64,000 bases of DNA from the NCBI RefSeq assembly GCF_001029445.1, contig NZ_LDOT01000009.1, positions 60,758 to 124,757 of the forward strand, written 5' to 3'. The notes below the pieces were generated by a model that ran no database searches, had not been told where the DNA came from, and worked only from the letters and a program-made list of their open reading frames with translations. Positions 27,960-37,792 of this stretch are shown in pieces; the first letter of the stretch is position 1, and each line of letters starts with the position of its first letter. The stretch comes from Photobacterium aquae (GTDB lineage: Bacteria > Pseudomonadota > Gammaproteobacteria > Enterobacterales > Vibrionaceae). The translations under genes were made by a program, and so were the position numbers.

Positions 27960-28137
27960 CTTGCCGCCTCCATGCAGGGCCCTACCCCTGCGGCGCCATC
28001 GCAGCTAAATTCACAGCCATTTCCTAGCGATTCACGCCAAGTTTTGCCACAATACCCCACCTTTTTTGTATGAAGATTAAGCACAATGGGGCACTAGGTG
28101 CTCATTTCAACAAGCTTAACAACGGAATCTTTTTGCC

Positions 28138-28419
28138 ATGAAAACGCTTGCTGCGCGCTATCGCCAAGCCCATCGGGAAGCCAAATGGGCGATTGGGCTG
28201 GCCTTGGCCTATTTTGCCTGGTGGTATATTTCCGCCTATGCCTTTGCTCCTGCCGGGGCTGACAATGCCATGCCATCACTTTACTGGGGCTTCCCCCTGT
28301 GGTTCCTCCTCGCCTGCATCGTCGGCCCGGTCGTATTCACCGTGCTATGCGGCCTGATGGTCAAGTACCTCTACCGCGACATGCCGCTTGATATCGAGCA
28401 GGAGAGCCATAATGAATAG
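28138..28419 (+). CDS. yhdT: YhdT family membrane protein (DUF997)
   Basis: 93 residues with two membrane spans (about 20-42 and 52-78). YhdT-type proteins are nearly always encoded directly upstream of panF, as here, and are thought to be a small partner of the symporter. The role is not proven. The last eight bases overlap the panF start at 28412, so translation is probably coupled. Confidence 0.9.
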   Translation: MKTLAARYRQAHREAKWAIGLALAYFAWWYISAYAFAPAGADNAMPSLYWGFPLWFLLACIVGPVVFTVLCGLMVKYLYRDMPLDIEQESHNE

Positions 28420-29869
28420 TCAGCTGCTGATCCCTCTTGTCCTATACCTTTTGGCAGTATTTGCCGTGGCGCTCTATTCACGACGCGGCCGCAGCAATAG
28501 CAACGGCTTCCTCAACGAATACCTCGTCGGCAACCGCAGCATGGGGGGCTTCGTCCTCGCCATGACCTTGGCTGCCACCTATGCCAGTGCCAGCTCCTTC
28601 ATCGGCGGCCCGGGTGCCGCCTACAAGATGGGGCTGGGCTGGGTATTGCTGGCTATGATCCAGCTGCCCGCCGCGTGGCTGACCCTCGGGGTGCTCGGCA
28701 AGAAATTTGCCATCGAGGCCCGCCGCCACAATGCACTGACCCTTAACGACATCCTCTATGCCCGCTACCGCAACCGCGGGGTGGTGATCTTCGCCTCGTT
28801 GGCCCTGCTGCTAGCATTCTTCGGCACCATGGTGGTCCAGTTCGTCGGCGGTGCCCGCCTGCTGCAAACCGTCACCGGCCTCTCCTACCAGCACGGCCTG
28901 ATGCTGTTCGCGGTGACCGTCGGCCTCTACACCACTATCGGCGGCTTCCGCGCCGTGGTGATGACCGATACCATCCAAGGGATCATGATGATCATCGGCA
29001 CCATTGCCCTGCTGGTCGGGATCGTCCACGCCGGCGGCAGCATCGGCGAGATGATGGGTGAGCTACACCGGATCGATCCGGCGCTGCTGAGCCCGTTCGG
29101 CCCCGACAACTTCCTCAGCCAGCCGTTCATGCTCAGCTTCTGGGTGTTGGTCTGTTTTGGCGTCATCGGCCTGCCCCATGCCGCAGTTCGCTGCATGTCT
29201 TACAAATCGAGCGGCTCGCTGCACAAGGGAATGGTGATCAGCACCGCGATGGTGGCCTTCCTGATGCTAGGGATGCACCTTGCCGGCGCGCTGGGCCGAG
29301 CTATCGTGCCTGATATCGCCAGCCCGGACCAGATCATGCCGACCCTGATGATGACGGTACTGCCGCCGGTTGTCGCCGGGATCTTCCTGGCCGGCCCGAT
29401 GGCCGCCATCATGTCGACCATCGACTCGCAGCTGATCCAAGCCTCGGCGACCCTGCTCAAGGATCTCTACCTCAATTACATCAACCCCCAGGCCGCAGAG
29501 GGCGAGGAGGCCGAGCGCCGCCTGCCGAAACTGTCACTGTGGGTAACCGGCATTTTCTCGCTGCTGGTCTTCGTTGCCGCGACCAACCCGCCGGATATGA
29601 TCATCTGGCTCAACTTGCTGGCCTTCGGCGGCATGCAGGCAGTATTCCTATGGCCGCTGGTGCTTGGCCTGTACTGGAAAAAAGCCTCGGCCACAGGGGC
29701 GTTTGCCTCCATGGCGGTGGGCCTGTCCTGCTACATCGGCCTCTCTGTTGCCAAGCCTGATTTGGGCGGCGTCCACGCCATCGTCCCGACCCTGCTGCTG
29801 AGCCTTGCCGCCTTCGTTGGCGGCAGCCTCGCCCGGCCGGTCAGGGTCTCGACCCCGCAACAAGCCTAA
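28412..29869 (+). CDS. panF: Sodium/pantothenate symporter
   Basis: 485 residues from ATG 28412 (MNSQLLIPLVLYLLAVF). The upstream in-frame ATG 28388 lies inside yhdT. It has about 13 membrane spans of the sodium:solute symporter family, with the GNRSMGGFVLAMTLAATYASA motif near the start and GPMAAIMSTIDSQLIQASA later. It imports pantothenate (vitamin B5) with sodium, feeding CoA synthesis. The terminator is at 29875-29902. Confidence 0.95.
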   Translation: MNSQLLIPLVLYLLAVFAVALYSRRGRSNSNGFLNEYLVGNRSMGGFVLAMTLAATYASASSFIGGPGAAYKMGLGWVLLAMIQLPAAWLTLGVLGKKFAIEARRHNALTLNDILYARYRNRGVVIFASLALLLAFFGTMVVQFVGGARLLQTVTGLSYQHGLMLFAVTVGLYTTIGGFRAVVMTDTIQGIMMIIGTIALLVGIVHAGGSIGEMMGELHRIDPALLSPFGPDNFLSQPFMLSFWVLVCFGVIGLPHAAVRCMSYKSSGSLHKGMVISTAMVAFLMLGMHLAGALGRAIVPDIASPDQIMPTLMMTVLPPVVAGIFLAGPMAAIMSTIDSQLIQASATLLKDLYLNYINPQAAEGEEAERRLPKLSLWVTGIFSLLVFVAATNPPDMIIWLNLLAFGGMQAVFLWPLVLGLYWKKASATGAFASMAVGLSCYIGLSVAKPDLGGVHAIVPTLLLSLAAFVGGSLARPVRVSTPQQA

Positions 29870-29874
29870 CTGTC

Positions 29875-29902
29875 AGATAGCACCCTCGGGTGCTATCTTT
29901 TT
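29875..29902 (+). terminator. panF terminator
   Basis: Stem AGATAGCACCC / GGGTGCTATCT with a 2-base loop, followed by T residues. Confidence 0.9.
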
Positions 29903-29968
29903 ACCACTGCCTAAATTTCATGCTAGACTCCGCATCCTTGAACCGTAGCTAACATAAGCGAATAGACC

Positions 29969-30853
29969 ATGCCTTGGATTCAAATCAAACTGAACGCAAC
30001 GGCTGAAAATGCTGAAGCCATCGGCGATATGCTGATGGAAGAGACCGGTGCCGTATCGGCCACTTTCCTGGATGCTCAGGACACACCGGTATTCGAACCA
30101 CTGCCGGGTGAGACCCGCCTGTGGGGGGATACCGATGTGGTCGGCCTGTACGATGCAGAAACCGATATGAATATCGTCCTTGATATGCTGAAGAACAGCC
30201 CACTGATCGCCGACGATTTTGCCTACAAAATCGAGCAGATCGAAGACAAGGACTGGGAGCGCGAGTGGATGGACAACTTCCACCCAATGCGTTTCGGCCG
30301 CCGCCTGTGGATCTGCCCTAGCTGGCGCGAGGCTCCAGAACCAGACGCGGTTAACGTCATGCTTGACCCAGGTCTTGCATTCGGTACCGGTACCCACCCA
30401 ACCACTTCACTATGCCTAGAGTGGCTTGACGGCCAAGATCTGACTGGCAAGACAGTGATCGACTTCGGCTGTGGCTCGGGCATTCTGGCTATCGCAGCCC
30501 TGAAATTGGGCGCGGCCAAGGTTATCGGTATCGACATCGACCCGCAGGCTATTCAGGCTTCACGCGACAACGCCGAGCGCAATGGTGTTGCCGACAACCT
30601 TGAGCTTTACCTGCCAAAAGACCAGCCAGCCGATATCCAAGCCGATGTCGTGGTTGCCAACATTCTGGCCGGCCCGCTTCGCGAGCTGTCACCGGTAATC
30701 AAGAGCCTGGTCAAAGACGGCGGCCTACTGGCTATTTCCGGTGTTCTGGAAAGCCAGGCCGAGGACGTTGCCAGCTACTACGGCGACGAGCTGACGCTTG
30801 ATCCAATCGCTGCACGCGAAGAATGGTGCCGTATTTCAGGCTACAAAGCTTAA
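29969..30853 (+). CDS. prmA: Ribosomal protein L11 methyltransferase
   Basis: 294 residues. The N-terminal L11-recognition domain (1-60) is joined to a Rossmann methyltransferase with [18 protein letters not shown] (SAM loop, about 164-181) and [10 protein letters not shown], which contains the NPP-like catalytic-region motif. It trimethylates lysines and the N-terminus of L11, whose gene rplK lies at the far end of this window. prmA followed by dusB-fis is the usual gamma-proteobacterial order. Confidence 0.97.
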   Translation: MPWIQIKLNATAENAEAIGDMLMEETGAVSATFLDAQDTPVFEPLPGETRLWGDTDVVGLYDAETDMNIVLDMLKNSPLIADDFAYKIEQIEDKDWEREWMDNFHPMRFGRRLWICPSWREAPEPDAVNVMLDPGLAFGTGTHPTTSLCLEWLDGQDLTGKTVIDFGCGSGILAIAALKLGAAKVIGIDIDPQAIQASRDNAERNGVADNLELYLPKDQPADIQADVVVANILAGPLRELSPVIKSLVKDGGLLAISGVLESQAEDVASYYGDELTLDPIAAREEWCRISGYKA

Positions 30854-30939
30854 GCACTTTTCCCTCTTGCATTGATGGCCAATTGATTGAAAAAAGTACA
30901 GTTTTGTAATGCAAAACCTAAATGCTCAATTATTGGCCT

Positions 30940-30967
30940 TTTCAGAAAGGGAAAAAATGCGTAAAAT
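30940..30967 (+). promoter_or_regulatory. Stringent-type promoter of dusB-fis
   Basis: A weak -35 (TTTCAG) lies 16 bases before a -10 TAAAAT (30962-30967). A GC-rich discriminator, GCGCGCCC, follows directly. This arrangement resembles the E. coli dusB-fis promoter, which is under growth-rate and ppGpp control. It implies a transcript start near 30974. Confidence 0.65.
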
Positions 30968-31001
30968 GCGCGCCCTTACTGGCATTGTCGGGAATAGACG
31001 T

Positions 31002-31967
31002 TTGAAGATCGGTCCATATCAACTAAAAAACCAGCTGATAGTTGCCCCAATGGCGGGCGTAACCGATCGGCCATTCCGCGAGTTATGCCTGCGCTACGGC
31101 GCGGGGATGGCTGTCAGCGAAATGATGTCGTCTAATCCGGACCTGTGGAAAACCGCCAAATCCCAGAACCGCATGGTGCACGAAGGTGAATCAGGGGTGC
31201 GCTCGGTACAGATTGCCGGCAGCGATCCGATACTGATGGCCGAAGCAGCGCAGTTCAGTGTTGAGAACGGTGCCCAAATCATCGACATCAACATGGGCTG
31301 CCCGGCCAAGAAGGTCAACAAGCGCCTTGCTGGCTCGGCACTGTTACAGTACCCCGAGCTGATCGAAGATATTCTTCGCAGCGTTGTGGATGCTGTAGAT
31401 GTCCCCGTGACACTGAAAACCCGTACCGGCTGGGATCTCGACAACCGAAACTGTGTCGATATTGCCAAACGTGCCGAACAATGCGGCATACAGGCACTGG
31501 CCCTTCATGGCCGGACCAAAGCCTGTATGTACAAAGGCGAGGCAGAATACGATTACATCAAGTCCGTGAAAGAGGCGATCTCGATTCCGGTAATTGCGAA
31601 CGGTGATATCGATTCACCGGAAAAGGCACGCTTTGTACTGGATTACACCGGTGCCGATGGCTTGATGATTGGCCGCCCTGCGCAGGGGCGTCCGTGGATT
31701 TTCCAGGAAATCCACCACTACTTAACAACTGGCGAACACCTGCCGGCACCGTCTACCGACGAGGTCAGCAGTATCATGCTGGGTCATGTTCAGGAGCTTC
31801 ACCGTTTCTACGGCGATTTTCTTGGCTTGCGCATCGCCCGCAAACATGTGGGTTGGTACTTGAAAGAACAGGCCACAGCTGATTCGTTCCGCCGCTCCTT
31901 CAACGCAATCGAGAATGCCCAACAGCAACTCGACGCGCTGCAAGGCTACTTCGACAACGTTGCATAA
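31002..31967 (+). CDS. dusB: tRNA-dihydrouridine synthase B
   Basis: 321 residues from TTG 31002 ([25 protein letters not shown]), exactly the E. coli DusB length and alignment. Upstream in-frame ATGs at 30909, 30957 and 30966 lie before or at the promoter -10 and cannot be on the main transcript. FMN-barrel motifs: [23 protein letters not shown] with the catalytic cysteine, and [10 protein letters not shown]. The enzyme reduces uridines in the D-loop of tRNA. fis follows 22 bases downstream in the same operon. Confidence 0.9.
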   Translation: MKIGPYQLKNQLIVAPMAGVTDRPFRELCLRYGAGMAVSEMMSSNPDLWKTAKSQNRMVHEGESGVRSVQIAGSDPILMAEAAQFSVENGAQIIDINMGCPAKKVNKRLAGSALLQYPELIEDILRSVVDAVDVPVTLKTRTGWDLDNRNCVDIAKRAEQCGIQALALHGRTKACMYKGEAEYDYIKSVKEAISIPVIANGDIDSPEKARFVLDYTGADGLMIGRPAQGRPWIFQEIHHYLTTGEHLPAPSTDEVSSIMLGHVQELHRFYGDFLGLRIARKHVGWYLKEQATADSFRRSFNAIENAQQQLDALQGYFDNVA

Positions 31968-31989
31968 ATACGAGAAGAGCTTACAGAAT

Positions 31990-32286
31990 ATGTTCGAACA
32001 AAATCTGACTTCCGAAGCATTGACAGTAACAACTGTTACTTCACAGGACCAAATCACACAGAAGCCACTTCGTGACTCTGTTAAAGCGTCGCTGAAAAAC
32101 TACCTGGCTCAACTAAACGGTCAGGAAGTCGATGATCTGTACGAGCTAGTACTTGCTGAAGTTGAGCAGCCTCTGCTTGACACTATCATGCAGTACACTC
32201 GCGGTAACCAGACTCGTGCTGCAACTATGATGGGTATCAACCGTGGTACTCTACGCAAGAAACTGAAAAAATACGGCATGAACTGA
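31990..32286 (+). CDS. fis: Nucleoid protein Fis
   Basis: 98 residues from ATG 31990, the invariant Fis size. The C-terminal half (helix-turn-helix, [27 protein letters not shown]) is essentially that of E. coli. The N-terminus ([19 protein letters not shown]) carries the beta-hairpin arm that contacts recombinases. Fis bends DNA, activates stable-RNA promoters and shapes the nucleoid in rapid growth. It is followed by a GNRA-loop terminator. Confidence 0.98.
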   Translation: MFEQNLTSEALTVTTVTSQDQITQKPLRDSVKASLKNYLAQLNGQEVDDLYELVLAEVEQPLLDTIMQYTRGNQTRAATMMGINRGTLRKKLKKYGMN

Positions 32287-32316
32287 TAAACAATCAGTAA
32301 ATCCCTGTATTGAAAT

Positions 32317-32345
32317 GGGCCGCATTGAAAAATGCGGCCCGTTTT
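32317..32345 (+). terminator. fis terminator
   Basis: A perfect 10-bp stem, GGGCCGCATT / AATGCGGCCC, closed by a GAAA tetraloop and followed by GTTTT. Confidence 0.85.
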
Positions 32346-32369
32346 CATATCCGGAGCAACAAACCACGG

Positions 32370-33476
32370 CTAGGCAATGGATACACTCAGGAACTGCTGG
32401 GCCAACTCAACGTCAGCCAATACCGCCTTCAGTGCAGGATCGCCACTTTGCATTAAATCCTGCATCAGCCCCAAACGCAGGTCATGGGGCAGTAATTCCA
32501 TTTTCAGGAAACGCTGGACATTGGTTAGCCCCGTCCCCTTGAGGCTTTTAGGGTTCTGCTTTAGATAATGGCACAAACGCGTGCACAGCGTTGCAAGCAC
32601 ATCGATGCGCGGCGTGTCCTTGCCCACACTGCGAGTAATCGCCGGCAGTACCTGTTTATCAAAATCCTTGGCCGAGACAATGGTTTCAGCACTCACCAAC
32701 GCACTAAGGTTTTGTCGAACAAACGTCACGAAAGCCGCCGAGGTGGCCTCATCCAGACAAGACTGTGCCAGCTGATGAACCAATGACAGTTCCGCTTTCA
32801 GATCGGCGATCCCCTCGATACTCTTGAAAAATTGCACCAACGAGCGCGGGGTCGTACGCGCGCCGCTCACCAGCTCAGGGTAAATCAGCACAAAGTCGAT
32901 CCCCCGCGAGTCGATACCCGCTTGTTGCGCCCACCACGCCCACGCTTTCGGATCAAACTCGAGGGTAATATGCATCATCCGTGTCAGCATAGCGTCATCC
33001 ATCGGCGTCACGCTGTAGTCGCCGCCATCTGGGTTGGCTGTCAGCACGATCCGCCATTGCGGCGGCAGCGCCCAGCTCACCAAGGCGTGGTTTTGCAGCA
33101 GCTGCATAATACCTCGCAAAATACGGTCATCGGCTCGGTTGACATCGTCGATCAACAAAATACCCGGCACGTCCTCGCGGGGAACCCACTCCGGTGGGGC
33201 GAACTGGGTGATGCTCTTGCCATCAACCTCTTTGAGCTGCGGCAAGCCCAACAAATCCCCCATTTCTTCAAATTGGGCGGGGGCAATATCGCGAAAGGCC
33301 ATGCCTTTTGCCTTGGCTATTTGCGCCACCAATTCGGTTTTGCCTATACCATGGCGCCCCCAAATACACACAGGGGTACGAAGTTGGCTGCCTAACAAAT
33401 GGTCCAGAAAATTCTGGACCGACGGTGCGTCGCAGCGCTGGCCATAAAATTGATAATGTAGAGCGGTCTTGCTCAT
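32370..33476 (-). CDS. MoxR-type AAA ATPase of a VWA-linked system
   Basis: 368 residues from ATG 33476, chosen because GGGAG lies just upstream; a longer frame to 33548 exists. Walker A GRHGIGKT (40-47), Walker B ILLIDDVNRAD (106-116), sensor LTANP (144-149) and an arginine-bearing DDAMLTRMMHI place it among MoxR-like ATPases. Such ATPases usually act with a von Willebrand A protein as a chaperone that loads metals or remodels a partner. The gene upstream on the same strand (33591-34817) is that VWA protein. The client is unknown. E. coli YehL-YehP is an analogous pair. Confidence 0.8.
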   Translation of the reverse strand: MSKTALHYQFYGQRCDAPSVQNFLDHLLGSQLRTPVCIWGRHGIGKTELVAQIAKAKGMAFRDIAPAQFEEMGDLLGLPQLKEVDGKSITQFAPPEWVPREDVPGILLIDDVNRADDRILRGIMQLLQNHALVSWALPPQWRIVLTANPDGGDYSVTPMDDAMLTRMMHITLEFDPKAWAWWAQQAGIDSRGIDFVLIYPELVSGARTTPRSLVQFFKSIEGIADLKAELSLVHQLAQSCLDEATSAAFVTFVRQNLSALVSAETIVSAKDFDKQVLPAITRSVGKDTPRIDVLATLCTRLCHYLKQNPKSLKGTGLTNVQRFLKMELLPHDLRLGLMQDLMQSGDPALKAVLADVELAQQFLSVSIA

Positions 33477-33590
33477 GGGGGCTCCCAAAATTAAATCACC
33501 TGACGGCACGTTAGCATGCAGTGCAATATAACGATGCGTAACGGCCATCGCGGTTATCTGAAATAAAACAAACTCATCGTCCGAAGGGGA

Positions 33591-34817
33591 TCAGGCGGTC
33601 ATCGTCAGTACGCGACCGCTCGGTGCTAAATGCGCAGTAACCCTATCATGTGCGGGGTTATGCAAAAGCCACAGCAAGGGCATGCGCGGATGCTCAATAG
33701 GCGCAGCGGCTTCGCCATCGGTAAAGTAGATCAGCGCGTCCACCCGTAGCTGGTTGGCGAGCTTGATAGGGGCATTAAAATCGGTTCCCCCACGACCACT
33801 CACCTCTGAGATAGGCTCGCCGCGATAGTGGTACTGGCACTGAATGTCGACATCGCACTCAACAATGATGATTTCGGCACCCGTTCGCCAAATCCAGTAA
33901 ATCTCATCAAAAAACTGGCTGAGCTGCGTCGCCGATACGCTGCCTGATGTATCTACCGCCACCAAGATACGTTGCAGCGGCTGCACCTGGATACCGGGTA
34001 CGGTGCCATAGCGCTTGGAAGGACGGCGCAGGGTATTTTTCAACTTGGTTTTGCGGGCATTATGCGCAAACAAGCGCAGCAATCGGCGCCAATTGATCTG
34101 GGCCTTCATCCGCGCCTCAATCTCGGCCAACTGTTCACGCAACTCCTGTGGCAAGTCACCGCAGCCTACCTCCCCCACGCGATGTGCCGCATTGAGCGCA
34201 TGCTGCTGCCATTGGCTTTGCTGCAGCTTGAGTATGGCATCCCCCTGCTGGGATATAGCTTGCCAACTCTGGTGCCATAGCCTCCCCGAATCGGGCGACG
34301 TAGGGTTGTGGCCTAATTCCGGCATCGACTGGACTAGCTGGGAACGTAATGGCAACAAGGCCTGATAATAGTCATCTACCCCTAAAAATGGGTCGAGCGG
34401 CGGCAGGCCCAGCGTGCTGAGCCACGCGTTGATGCTCGCCAACGTGACCATCGGCGGGCAAATCTGTTCCTGTCGCAAATACTGGTTAACCACCAAGTCC
34501 GCCGCGCAGTCAAAGATCACCAGATCATAGTAATGATGACGCCGCCACACATGGCCTAAAACCAAATGCAGCGCTTCATGTTTCAATGCCCCTTGCTGTT
34601 GCAGCTTCGTTAGCTGCATCCATTGTTCAGGCTGACAACGCAGTACCAACTCACCGTCCTCTTGCCATGTTAGGCAAAGGGCCTGATCGCCACATTCTGG
34701 TGCGGCAATGACTTTATTCATGACCGTCAGATAATGGCCGTAAAAAGGTTCGGCCAGCATCAAACGCACCATAGCAGTGCTGATACTTTGCGATGCTGGC
34801 AATAACGTTAAAGACAT
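33591..34817 (-). CDS. VWA domain protein with HExxH metallopeptidase-like domain (DUF2201)
   Basis: 408 residues. The N-terminal domain has HEALH at 80-84, a zincin-like motif followed by a helix and a distal DCAADLVVNQYL segment. The C-terminal VWA domain has a MIDAS motif DTSGS near 288 and later GGTDFNAP and YFTDGEA, which complete the metal site. The layout is the putative metallopeptidase plus VWA fusion that pairs with MoxR ATPases. Whether the peptidase is active is not known. It is upstream of the ATPase gene (114-base gap) and divergent from the LRR-BRCT gene. Confidence 0.8.
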   Translation of the reverse strand: MSLTLLPASQSISTAMVRLMLAEPFYGHYLTVMNKVIAAPECGDQALCLTWQEDGELVLRCQPEQWMQLTKLQQQGALKHEALHLVLGHVWRRHHYYDLVIFDCAADLVVNQYLRQEQICPPMVTLASINAWLSTLGLPPLDPFLGVDDYYQALLPLRSQLVQSMPELGHNPTSPDSGRLWHQSWQAISQQGDAILKLQQSQWQQHALNAAHRVGEVGCGDLPQELREQLAEIEARMKAQINWRRLLRLFAHNARKTKLKNTLRRPSKRYGTVPGIQVQPLQRILVAVDTSGSVSATQLSQFFDEIYWIWRTGAEIIIVECDVDIQCQYHYRGEPISEVSGRGGTDFNAPIKLANQLRVDALIYFTDGEAAAPIEHPRMPLLWLLHNPAHDRVTAHLAPSGRVLTMTA

Positions 34818-34971
34818 ATGTCACCCAAGTGTGTCTGCAGGAACAGCATGTTGCTGCCGAGACGATAACATAAAGTTATGATTGAAAAGAATTTATTGTA
34901 ATAGCAATGGTATAGCCAACCCGCTTTTATGCTAAATTGCCCAACTCCATACCTAGCATTTTAAGTCAGAC

Positions 34972-37044
34972 ATGAGCCTCACACCGCTACCCGAAACCCA
35001 ACGCCAAGCCTTAGAAAAGGTACATGGCGATCTTAATACCGTCACCGAGCTCCGATTATCACAGCAACGTTGTGCCGATCTCCAATGGCTCGTCCACTGC
35101 CCGAACCTGACCCATCTTCACCTCGAGCAGATCGACGACCTATGCCACCCAGAAGGGGAGCACGCATTTCCGTTCCTGCCGCAGCTTGAATGCTTATACC
35201 TTTTCGACTGCGAAGGTGAGCAGTTACCGCCAACGATTCGCGGGCTCGGACAGCTCAATGAATTGCTCATTCTCGACAGCCAGCTCAAAGCTGTGGGCGA
35301 TCTCAGCCAGATGACCCAGCTCGCCGAGCTGTATATCGGTATCCATACATACACCAGTCTTGGGTCATGCCCCAATCTGGACGGTGCCTTGACGCTGCCT
35401 CAGCTCAAGGTTTTGACTATCCAGCCACATCTGGACCAACACACTGCGCCCGCCGCACTGCCACTGTTTGCCGCCTCGGTCGATGTCCAGATTGAGTGCG
35501 ACGATAACCTGCGCCGTAGCAAAGATCTCACCAAGCAGCTCAAGGTGCTGCGCCAGTCACCACTCAGTGATGAAGACAAGCAGCGCTACACCCATATTCT
35601 GCTGGGGATGAACTTTACCCGCGAACTGCCTGACATGGACGGTCGGTTTTACCTGACTTTTCTAGAAGGGAAATATCTACCGTTTAAAGAACGCGCGCTA
35701 GCTTGGCTGCGCAAGCAAAGTGAAAGCAACCAAACCAAGCTACCGCTGGCTGACGGTGCTGTGCTGTATATTTGCGGAAAGACAGGCATTAAAGCGGCCG
35801 AGCTCAAAAACAAGCTGGCACCGCTTGGCATCACGATCAGTAAAACGCTGACGGAGAAAGTGAGCCATATCGTTCTGGGCAATAATCCGAAAGACACCCA
35901 CTTATTCAGCGACGAAGACCCTCGCTTGATCGATGAGACAGGGCTCCAGCAAACCCTGCAAAGCCAAGCACCGCAATTCCTGCAGCAGGCAATCCACGAG
36001 CAGCCCGAGCAGGGCCAGGCAATGGTCGACAACGTGCTGTCGATGCTATCCTCACCCGATGAGGCTGCACACCATGTCGCGCTGAGCATGATTGAACAAG
36101 GTGGCGTGACCCCAAAGATGCACCGGCCGCTGTTCTTTGTTCTAAAAACCACCGCGAATGCAGACATCCGCAAATCCATCAAACGCCTTCTGGCTGGGGT
36201 GGGCGAAGAGCTATTTCAGATGGCGGTACAAGATCGCGCGCTATTGCACGAGCTATACAACAAAAACACCGAGATGTCCGAGTACGATGGTGAGGGACTG
36301 TTCTACAAGCGCCTCAAAGGGCTTGAGAAAAAATGGGGCAAGGATTTGTGCCAGGATGTAGCCCTTCGCCACTGGCAGCATCATTGCGAGGGCTTGCTCT
36401 ATATCTTGTTTGATAAAGAAGAGAGCGAGTGCCGCGATCAGGCGATCAACGCGTGCATTGAGCAGCTAGAAGATGGCCGCTACAGCCTTGACTGGTCACG
36501 CGCCTGTGGTTTCAATAATGGCCTGAATTGGGTTGGTCGCAACCAAGAGACACCGGAGCAGCGCACGAAGCGCCTGATGAATATACACCGCAGCCCGACT
36601 CTTTACCTGAGCCGCAACCTCTCTGATCTCAAGAAGAAAAATACCCGGTTACCGGCCCCTGAGCGTTTGTCCGCTCCCGTTCAGGCAATCAATGCTCGCA
36701 ACTGTTTATTGAAAACACTACCGGTGGATATCGAGCTGTACCCCCATATCACCCACTTGAATTTATCGCGCAACCGTCTAGAAAAGCTACCGGCCAAGCT
36801 AACGGCATTGCAGGCATTGACGCACCTAGATCTGAGCTTCAACCATTTTGAAACCTTCCCTCAGGTACTGATAAATATGCCGTCCCTGCAATGGATTGAC
36901 ATGCGCCGCGCCCGACAGCCCGATTACCACACCGGCTACGACACAATGAGCTACCGCCCGATTGACATACCCGAAGCATTTCGCAAGGCCAATCCTGACT
37001 GTCAGATCCTCACCGACGAGAACACGCCAGTCATCGACGAATAG
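34972..37044 (+). CDS. LRR-BRCT protein of unknown function
   Basis: 690 residues and no signal peptide, so probably cytoplasmic. The N-terminal leucine-rich repeats span about 25-170 (LTHLHLEQIDDL, LECLYLFDCEG). A BRCT domain lies at about 260-305 (VLYICGKTGIKAAELKNKLA...SHIVLG). A helical middle part follows, then a second canonical LRR block at about 572-645 (ITHLNLSRNRLEKLPAKL). LRRs suggest protein recognition and BRCT suggests binding to phosphoproteins or DNA ends. It is divergent from the VWA/MoxR pair across 154 bases, so they may share control. I do not recognise a named family for the full architecture. Confidence 0.75.
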   Translation: MSLTPLPETQRQALEKVHGDLNTVTELRLSQQRCADLQWLVHCPNLTHLHLEQIDDLCHPEGEHAFPFLPQLECLYLFDCEGEQLPPTIRGLGQLNELLILDSQLKAVGDLSQMTQLAELYIGIHTYTSLGSCPNLDGALTLPQLKVLTIQPHLDQHTAPAALPLFAASVDVQIECDDNLRRSKDLTKQLKVLRQSPLSDEDKQRYTHILLGMNFTRELPDMDGRFYLTFLEGKYLPFKERALAWLRKQSESNQTKLPLADGAVLYICGKTGIKAAELKNKLAPLGITISKTLTEKVSHIVLGNNPKDTHLFSDEDPRLIDETGLQQTLQSQAPQFLQQAIHEQPEQGQAMVDNVLSMLSSPDEAAHHVALSMIEQGGVTPKMHRPLFFVLKTTANADIRKSIKRLLAGVGEELFQMAVQDRALLHELYNKNTEMSEYDGEGLFYKRLKGLEKKWGKDLCQDVALRHWQHHCEGLLYILFDKEESECRDQAINACIEQLEDGRYSLDWSRACGFNNGLNWVGRNQETPEQRTKRLMNIHRSPTLYLSRNLSDLKKKNTRLPAPERLSAPVQAINARNCLLKTLPVDIELYPHITHLNLSRNRLEKLPAKLTALQALTHLDLSFNHFETFPQVLINMPSLQWIDMRRARQPDYHTGYDTMSYRPIDIPEAFRKANPDCQILTDENTPVIDE

Positions 37045-37070
37045 TTCTTTCACCCGTTGTCACAGCGCTC

Positions 37071-37097
37071 GCCGCCAGCTATTGCTGGCGGCTATCT
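37071..37097 (+). terminator. Terminator after the LRR-BRCT gene
   Basis: A perfect 9-bp stem GCCGCCAGC / GCTGGCGGC with a TATT loop. The T tail is weak (TATCTTTC). Confidence 0.6.
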
Positions 37098-37207
37098 TTC
37101 AGGATCCGGCGCGGCTCTCATTGTTAAGACACCTACCCACCTAGAGTGAACCATACTCCCTCTTTGAACGTTCCCCCTTAGGCGTTAATCACAATGAGGC
37201 TCTATTC

Positions 37208-37729
37208 ATGAACAACATATTTACTTTTTTCCGCCGTACCGCAATGCTGTGGCTCCTTTGCCTACCCACCCTTGCCCTTGCTGATCACCACGAGCAAACC
37301 CAAGCCGAGAAGAATCTTGTCCAAGTAGCCGCCAACAACGATGACTTCCAGACGCTGGTAATGGCCATCAAAGCAGCTGACCTCACTGAAACCCTCGAGG
37401 GCAAAGGACCGTTTACCGTACTGGCTCCGACTGATGAGGCTTTCGCCAAACTGCCAGAGGGCACCTTGGCCGAACTGCTAAAACCCGAGAACAAAGAAAA
37501 ACTTCAGGCGCTGCTTACCTACCATGTTCTGCCAGGGGCGATCTCGTCCAAAGAAGTAAGCAAATTGAAACTCCCGGCAACGGTGCAAGGCGATACATTG
37601 AAAATAGAAAATACTGATGACGGAGTGACGATTAACGGGGCGAAAGTCCTGATTGCCGATCTTCCGGCCAGCAACGGGATCATCCATGTTATCGACACGG
37701 TACTGATCCCACCTCAAAAAGCAGAATAA
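37208..37729 (+). CDS. Secreted fasciclin-domain protein
   Basis: 173 residues. The signal peptide (about 1-26, ending TLALA) is followed by a short His-Glu-rich segment and one FAS1 domain (about 35-170) with the H1 and H2 family boxes: FTVLAPTDEAFAKLP and NGIIHVIDTVLIPP. FAS1 domains mediate adhesion or extracellular ligand binding. The bacterial MPB70-like stand-alone forms have no settled function. It is flanked by its own terminator, so probably monocistronic. Confidence 0.9.
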   Translation: MNNIFTFFRRTAMLWLLCLPTLALADHHEQTQAEKNLVQVAANNDDFQTLVMAIKAADLTETLEGKGPFTVLAPTDEAFAKLPEGTLAELLKPENKEKLQALLTYHVLPGAISSKEVSKLKLPATVQGDTLKIENTDDGVTINGAKVLIADLPASNGIIHVIDTVLIPPQKAE

Positions 37730-37752
37730 CAATGCAAGGTATAGCAGCAATA

Positions 37753-37782
37753 AAAAAAGCTTCGCCAAGGCGAAGCTTTTTT
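37753..37782. terminator. Bidirectional terminator between the fasciclin gene and ppnP
   Basis: A perfect 14-base arm AAAAAAGCTTCGCC / GGCGAAGCTTTTTT with a 2-base gap. T-runs lie on both strands. Confidence 0.9.
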
Positions 37783-37792
37783 AGCGGGCAGG

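Noticed and set aside
30909..31001. ATG starts upstream of dusB
   Set aside because: They lie before or at the -10 of the only good promoter and extend the protein beyond the conserved DusB start.
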